The notes under the pieces: model-generated
Databases searched by the model: none
What the model was told of the DNA's origin: nothing
Seen by the model: only the letters and a program-made list of their open reading frames with translations
Made by a program: the position numbers and the translations under genes
NCBI GenBank assembly: GCA_044426355.1
Contig: JAWXUO010000001.1
Coordinates: 1 to 64,000, forward strand
Origin: CAYJLC01 sp044426355
GTDB lineage: Bacteria; Bacillota; Clostridia; Oscillospirales; Butyricicoccaceae
Direction of reading: 5' to 3'
DNA: 64,000 nucleotides
Shown: piece by piece, positions 60,121-64,000 of the stretch
Layout of the letters: the number at the start of each line of letters is the position of its first letter
Numbering within the stretch: the stretch's first letter is position 1

Positions 60121-61476
60121 ATGATACACAGATATTCCCTAAAAGGTGAAAACTTCCTGCTAGACGTAAATTCTGGCTCAGTGCATATTTTAGACAATGT
60201 TTCGTATGCCGTTTCAGCTATGATTGATAAAAATATGAACGAAACTTGTCCTAACGAAATTTTTGATAATTTACAAAATTTTTCAAAAGAAGACATAAAA
60301 ACTGCCTATGACGAGCTTTATACCTTATTTAAAGATGGTTTTTTATTTGCTGATGACGATTATATAGATTTTTCTAAAGTAATTTTAGAAAATGCACCTG
60401 TAAAAGCACTTTGTTTACACGTATCACACGATTGCAATTTACGTTGTAAATATTGTTTTGCAGAAACTGGCGATTTTGGTACTGGTAGAAAAATCATGCC
60501 TATTGATGTAGCAAAAAAAGCTATTGACTTTGTTATTGAAAGAAGTGGAAAACGTCGTAATATTGAGGTTGATTTTTTTGGTGGAGAGCCACTAATGGCG
60601 ATGGATACGGTTCGTGCAACGGTTGAATACGCACGTTCAAAAGAAAAAGAATATAACAAACTTTTTCGTTTTACAATTACAACAAATGGTGTATTACTTA
60701 ACGATGATAACATTGAGTATATAAATAGTGAAATGTCAAATGTAGTATTATCTATCGACGGTTCTAAAGAAACTAACGATAATATGCGAAAAACCTTAAA
60801 TGGCAAGAGCAGTTACGATATAATCATGCCAAAATTCCAAAAACTTGTAGAAAATCGTGATGAAAATCTTGATTATTACGCTCGTGGAACATTCACGAAA
60901 GAAAACCTAAATTTCGCCGAAGATGTACTCCATATCGCCGACTGTGGTTTCAAACATTTATCAGTCGAACCAGTTACAAGCGAGGCGAATGTCGGATATG
61001 ATTTGTCCGAAGATGAATTACCTGCAATATTCGAAGAATACGAAAAACTATGCGATATTTTAATTGAGCGTAAAAACTCAGGAAAAGAAGTGAACTTTTT
61101 CCATTTTCTAGTAGATTTAGACCAAGGACCATGCGTAATTAAACGTTTAAGAGGCTGTGGAGCAGGATATGAGTATGTTGCTGTAACACCTGAAGGCAAT
61201 ATTTACCCTTGCCACCAATTCGTAGGAAACGAAGAATACAAGCAAGGTAATGTGTTCAGCGAAGCTTTTGATATGGATATTTCAAAGAAATTTTCAAGCC
61301 TTAACATATATTCTCGTGAAAAATGCACAGAATGTTGGGCAAAATTCTATTGTAGTGGTGGTTGTAGCTCTGCAAACAATCTAATTAACGGAAATTTGAA
61401 CGAACCTTACGAATTAGGTTGCATTCTCGAGAAAAAACGTCTTGAATGTGCAATTTACATGAAATCTCAAGTATAG
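60121..61476 (+). CDS. scfB: SCIFF maturase, radical SAM/SPASM thioether-forming enzyme
   Basis: 451 residues. N-terminal peptide-recognition-like region (1-85) with IHRYSLKGENFLLDVNSGSV at the start; radical SAM core with C105, C109 and C112 in CNLRCKYC, then FFGGEPLMA; C-terminal SPASM region with Cys in RGCGAGYEYV, YPCHQF, CTECWAKFYCSGGC and GCILEKKRLEC, which binds two auxiliary [4Fe-4S] clusters. It forms a Cys-to-Thr thioether bond in SCIFF. GGAG upstream. Confidence 0.95.
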   Translation: MIHRYSLKGENFLLDVNSGSVHILDNVSYAVSAMIDKNMNETCPNEIFDNLQNFSKEDIKTAYDELYTLFKDGFLFADDDYIDFSKVILENAPVKALCLHVSHDCNLRCKYCFAETGDFGTGRKIMPIDVAKKAIDFVIERSGKRRNIEVDFFGGEPLMAMDTVRATVEYARSKEKEYNKLFRFTITTNGVLLNDDNIEYINSEMSNVVLSIDGSKETNDNMRKTLNGKSSYDIIMPKFQKLVENRDENLDYYARGTFTKENLNFAEDVLHIADCGFKHLSVEPVTSEANVGYDLSEDELPAIFEEYEKLCDILIERKNSGKEVNFFHFLVDLDQGPCVIKRLRGCGAGYEYVAVTPEGNIYPCHQFVGNEEYKQGNVFSEAFDMDISKKFSSLNIYSREKCTECWAKFYCSGGCSSANNLINGNLNEPYELGCILEKKRLECAIYMKSQV

Positions 61477-61494
61477 TAATAAAACAAAAAGTAC

Positions 61495-61548
61495 AGGCAT
61501 ATGTTTAAATCAAGGAGTGTGATTTTCTTGAAATTTAAACGTATGCCT
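61495..61548 (+). promoter_or_regulatory. 16-bp hairpin enclosing the ribosome binding site of the SpoIIM-like gene
   Basis: Arms 61495-61510 and 61533-61548 pair over 16 bp with one G-U. The 22-base loop holds AAGGAG and the TTG start codon. The right arm is inside the coding region. Confidence 0.7.
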
Positions 61549-62043
61549 GATTTTAATTTATCGTCGCCACTTTTCATGATAATAGCGACATTTTTCATGT
61601 GTGGAGCTGTATTTGGTGCATTTTCTAGTAGCTTTGTACCAAACTTTTCTATATTTACATATGAATATCAAACAAAAACTTTAGTTTTTTGCTTTTTTGA
61701 TGCAGTAAAATATAATATTTGCTTAATCTTTTTTAGTCGATTTTTAGGTTTTTTACTTCCACTGTTCGTGATGTTTCGAGGATATCTTTTATCATTTTCA
61801 ATAGGTGTGCTTTATGCAAATTCTGCTGGTTTTTTTGATAAAAGTGTACTTATCGAAAGTATTTCATACAATTTTTTCGCAATTCCGTGTTTTTTAATAA
61901 TATCAACCGTATGTTTCGAAACTTTTTTATTAAATCGGAAGAAAAAACATCGTGTACGTGGAAATTCAAGTAAATATAAATCAATTTTACTGTTAATTCT
62001 AATAAATTTTGGTTGGAATATTGCTTGCATGAGTATTTTTTAG
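61528..62043 (+). CDS. SpoIIM-like membrane protein
   Basis: 171 residues from TTG 61528 (AAGGAG 10 bases upstream); ATG 61501 is in frame but lacks a site. Four or five membrane helices, with FLLPLFVMFRGYLLSFSIGV in the middle, resembling the stage II sporulation protein M family (214 residues in Bacillus). SpoIIM joins SpoIID and SpoIIP in the engulfment machine. The match is partial, so call it SpoIIM-like. The end overlaps the convergent MATE gene by 4 bases. Confidence 0.6.
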   Translation: MKFKRMPDFNLSSPLFMIIATFFMCGAVFGAFSSSFVPNFSIFTYEYQTKTLVFCFFDAVKYNICLIFFSRFLGFLLPLFVMFRGYLLSFSIGVLYANSAGFFDKSVLIESISYNFFAIPCFLIISTVCFETFLLNRKKKHRVRGNSSKYKSILLLILINFGWNIACMSIF

Positions 62044-63395
62044 TCTGCATCGACTGTTAAATCTTTTGCCCACTTTGAAAAAAGTGTTCTTCCTATAAAT
62101 ACAAATGCCTTTAAAATTTCGTCTATTTTTGTGCAACAAAACACTAAAAATACAGGGAAATTAAAATAAAATGCTGATAAAAATCCGAACGGAATTGCAA
62201 TTAACCACAAGCAAATAATCTCTGCTCCAAGTACGAATTTGCTATCGCCACCACCTCGTAAAATACCCATTCCATTAATAATTGCAATAGCTTGAAAAAA
62301 TACAATAATAGAGTTTGCCGTTAGAAAAATTTGTGCAATTTCTGCAGTTTCTGGTGTAATATTATAAAATCCGATAACAATATCTTTTGTTAAAAATATC
62401 GTAGAAGACGCAAAAATCCCAAGTATAATCTCTAAAATTATGAACGTTTTGGAATATTCGTAGGCTTTTGCCACTTTTCCCTCGCCAATAGTGTTTCCTA
62501 TTATAACTAAAGCCGAACTCGCAACGCCAAACAAGAAAATACTAACGAGTTGGAACATAACCGAGCTTATCGCATTTGCAGAAACCATTGATTTCCCCAT
62601 TCTTCCAAAAATTATCGAAAGTGACGTTGAACCAAGTCCCCACAAAATTTCATTTAAAAGTATTGGTGCTGAATTTTTCATAAAGTTTTTAAGAAATTCT
62701 ATGTCAACAGACTTTAAATATTGCAATTTTAACTGAATTTTTTTATCAATTTTCGCCATGTAAAACATAATTATAAAAAATTCTACAAAACGAGCCACAA
62801 CCGTTGCAATAGCTGCACCACGAATTTCTAGTCTTGGCATACCAAAATTACCAAAAATCAGCGAATAATTTAAAAAAGCATTCACCAAAAACGACGTTCC
62901 GTATACACACATAGCAATTTTTGTCGAACGAACAGCACGAAGCGTCGTTACTGTACATGAAGCAAAAGTAAACGGAATATAACCGATTGCCATAATTTTT
63001 AAATACATTACGCCTTGCTCTATAACCTCAGGTTCGGTAGTATAAATTTTCATAAACTGCTCAGGAAAGAAAAAAGCTATACAAAAAGCAATAATCGAGA
63101 TAATAGTTGTCCCTCTATAGGCTATTGCGTAAATTTTATGTATAGATTTTATGTCATTTTTGCCATAATATTGCGAAATTAGAACATTACTACCCTCAGA
63201 TACACCTGCAGTTGCAAGAACCGTAATAAAAAACATTTGACCTGCCAAATTTGCACCTGAAAGTGCATTTTCACCAAGTTGTCCCACCATTAAAGTATCT
63301 AATAAATTTACCATAAAGCTAATAAAACTCTGCACTCCAATAGGAGCTGCAATTGCAAATATAAGCCTATAAAAATTTTTATCCCTTACTATCAT
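62040..63395 (-). CDS. MATE family efflux transporter
   Basis: 451 residues, twelve membrane helices in two MatE halves. ISFMVNLLDTLMVGQLGENA near residue 24 and FGRMGKSMVSANAISSVMFQ in the second half are typical. It exports cationic compounds by Na+ or H+ exchange; substrate unknown. It lies downstream of pfkA on the same strand, separated by a terminator. Confidence 0.9.
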   Translation of the reverse strand: MIVRDKNFYRLIFAIAAPIGVQSFISFMVNLLDTLMVGQLGENALSGANLAGQMFFITVLATAGVSEGSNVLISQYYGKNDIKSIHKIYAIAYRGTTIISIIAFCIAFFFPEQFMKIYTTEPEVIEQGVMYLKIMAIGYIPFTFASCTVTTLRAVRSTKIAMCVYGTSFLVNAFLNYSLIFGNFGMPRLEIRGAAIATVVARFVEFFIIMFYMAKIDKKIQLKLQYLKSVDIEFLKNFMKNSAPILLNEILWGLGSTSLSIIFGRMGKSMVSANAISSVMFQLVSIFLFGVASSALVIIGNTIGEGKVAKAYEYSKTFIILEIILGIFASSTIFLTKDIVIGFYNITPETAEIAQIFLTANSIIVFFQAIAIINGMGILRGGGDSKFVLGAEIICLWLIAIPFGFLSAFYFNFPVFLVFCCTKIDEILKAFVFIGRTLFSKWAKDLTVDAD

Positions 63396-63429
63396 TTTTT
63401 GTACTCTTTCTTTTTTATAAATTTTAGGT

Positions 63430-63454
63430 TAAAAGAAGCGACTAAAAAGTCGCT
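63430..63454 (-). terminator. Terminator of pfkA
   Basis: A perfect 7-bp stem AGCGACT/AGTCGCT (63437-63443 with 63448-63454) with an AAAA loop; on the minus strand it is followed by TCTTTTAA. Confidence 0.8.
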
Positions 63455-63458
63455 TTTT

Positions 63459-64000
63459 CTAATGTGATACCGTTCTCGATATATTATATAATACATTGTC
63501 TAAATCTTTTTCCATAGCTAGTCCTTCTTCAATATCAACATCAGAAATTTGACTATTTTTGTATCTAACAATGCGATTTGTTTTGTTTTGCAAAATAATA
63601 TCAACTGCATGATGTCCCATAACAGTCGCCATTACTCTATCTCTCGAAGTAGGCGTTCCACCACGTTGAATGTGTCCTAAAATCGTAAGTCTTGTTTCAA
63701 TTCCAGTAAGCTCGAATATTTTTTTGCCAACGTCTTCAGCGTTTCCGTAGCCTTCTGCAACGATAATTACGTGGTGATTTCTTCCACGAATTTTACCAGC
63801 ACGCATTTTTTCTACTATTTCTGCTTCTATGTCTAAATCACATTCAGGCACTAAAATAGCCGTTGCACCTGTCGCAATACCAACATTTAGTGCTAAATGT
63901 CCTGCTTCACGTCCCATAACCTCAACAATAGAGCATCTTTCATGTGATTGCATTGTATCAGATAATTTATCTATAGCATCTATCGCTGTATTTTGAGCAG
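63459..64000 (-). CDS. pfkA: 6-phosphofructokinase, C-terminal part (5' end outside window)
   Basis: About 180 codons; the frame continues past base 64000, so the N-terminal half with the ATP site is missing. MGREAGHLAL (fructose-6-P binding), LVPECD, IIVAEGYGNA, and GHIQRGGTPTSRDRVMA are typical of ATP-dependent PfkA. It catalyses the committed step of glycolysis. Confidence 0.94.
   Translation of the reverse strand, partial: AQNTAIDAIDKLSDTMQSHERCSIVEVMGREAGHLALNVGIATGATAILVPECDLDIEAEIVEKMRAGKIRGRNHHVIIVAEGYGNAEDVGKKIFELTGIETRLTILGHIQRGGTPTSRDRVMATVMGHHAVDIILQNKTNRIVRYKNSQISDVDIEEGLAMEKDLDNVLYNISRTVSH

Noticed and set aside
1..64000. CRISPR array, tRNA, rRNA, transposase, restriction or toxin-antitoxin genes
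   Set aside because: None seen on either strand; no regular spaced repeats of CRISPR size and no cloverleaf with a CCA-type end were noticed, although tRNA detection by eye is imperfect.

Overview
The window comes from a low-GC, Gram-positive, endospore-forming bacterium of class Clostridia. The evidence is AT-rich DNA with near-consensus sigma-A promoters (TTGACA-N17-TATAAT style), strong GGAGG ribosome binding sites, sporulation genes (spoIIR, a 21-residue spoVM, a SpoIIM-like gene), a division/cell-wall cluster in the Firmicutes order with a PASTA-bearing SpoVD/FtsI, and the clostridial SCIFF peptide with its radical-SAM maturase. I cannot name the genus.

Layout. 1-5.6 kb: the end of a tandem FMN-binding-domain protein, then lepA-hemW-ACT-DUF711 and a GNAT acetyltransferase. 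5.6-6.2 kb: an isolated phage tail gene of the XkdU/YmfQ type. 6.3-13.3 kb: ptsH-ptsI, spoIIR, tmk (reverse), nagA, and a large GGDEF/EAL protein (reverse). 13.5-15.8 kb: a conserved unknown protein, spoVM and a 45-residue membrane protein (reverse), then fba. 16.0-30.8 kb (reverse): the dcw cluster mraZ-rsmH-ftsL-spoVD/ftsI-murE-murF-mraY-ftsW-murG-murA-ftsQ-(frameshifted DUF881)-sbp-ftsZ. MraZ binding repeats lie in its leader; murD and ftsA are absent. 31-32.8 kb: a QueG-like iron-sulfur protein and a DMT transporter.

33.1-44.5 kb (reverse) holds a compact, apparently intact block of phage structural genes related to Bacillus PBSX (xkd). In transcription order: a TerS-like fragment, TerL, SPP1-type portal, GP20 scaffold, P22-type coat, head-tail joining proteins, contractile sheath, tube, a tail-assembly chaperone with a classical -1 frameshift site, a 211-residue protein where the tape measure should be, a LysM protein, and baseplate proteins up to gpJ. 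There is no integrase, repressor, replication, lysis or tail-fibre gene. It has its own vegetative-type promoter and terminator. The XkdU gene that should follow gpJ is instead the lone gene at 5.6 kb. The pattern suggests a domesticated, gene-transfer-agent-like or otherwise reduced phage particle; this is an inference and the best candidate for an undescribed system here.

44.6-52.8 kb (reverse): a complete histidine operon, hisZ-G-D-C-B-H-A-F-IE plus a PHP-type histidinol phosphatase. 52.8-56.2 kb: a SLOG/YpsA-like protein, a TPR/LRR surface protein, and an XRE regulator plus ImmA-type protease diverging from a 75-residue unknown. 56.3-58.7 kb: serC-serA. 58.7-62.0 kb: an unknown membrane-anchored protein, yajC, a TIGR04086-type membrane protein, SCIFF, the SCIFF maturase and a SpoIIM-like membrane protein. 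62.0-64.0 kb (reverse): a MATE transporter and the C-terminal part of 6-phosphofructokinase, which runs off the window.

No rRNA, tRNA, CRISPR array, transposase or replication origin was seen.
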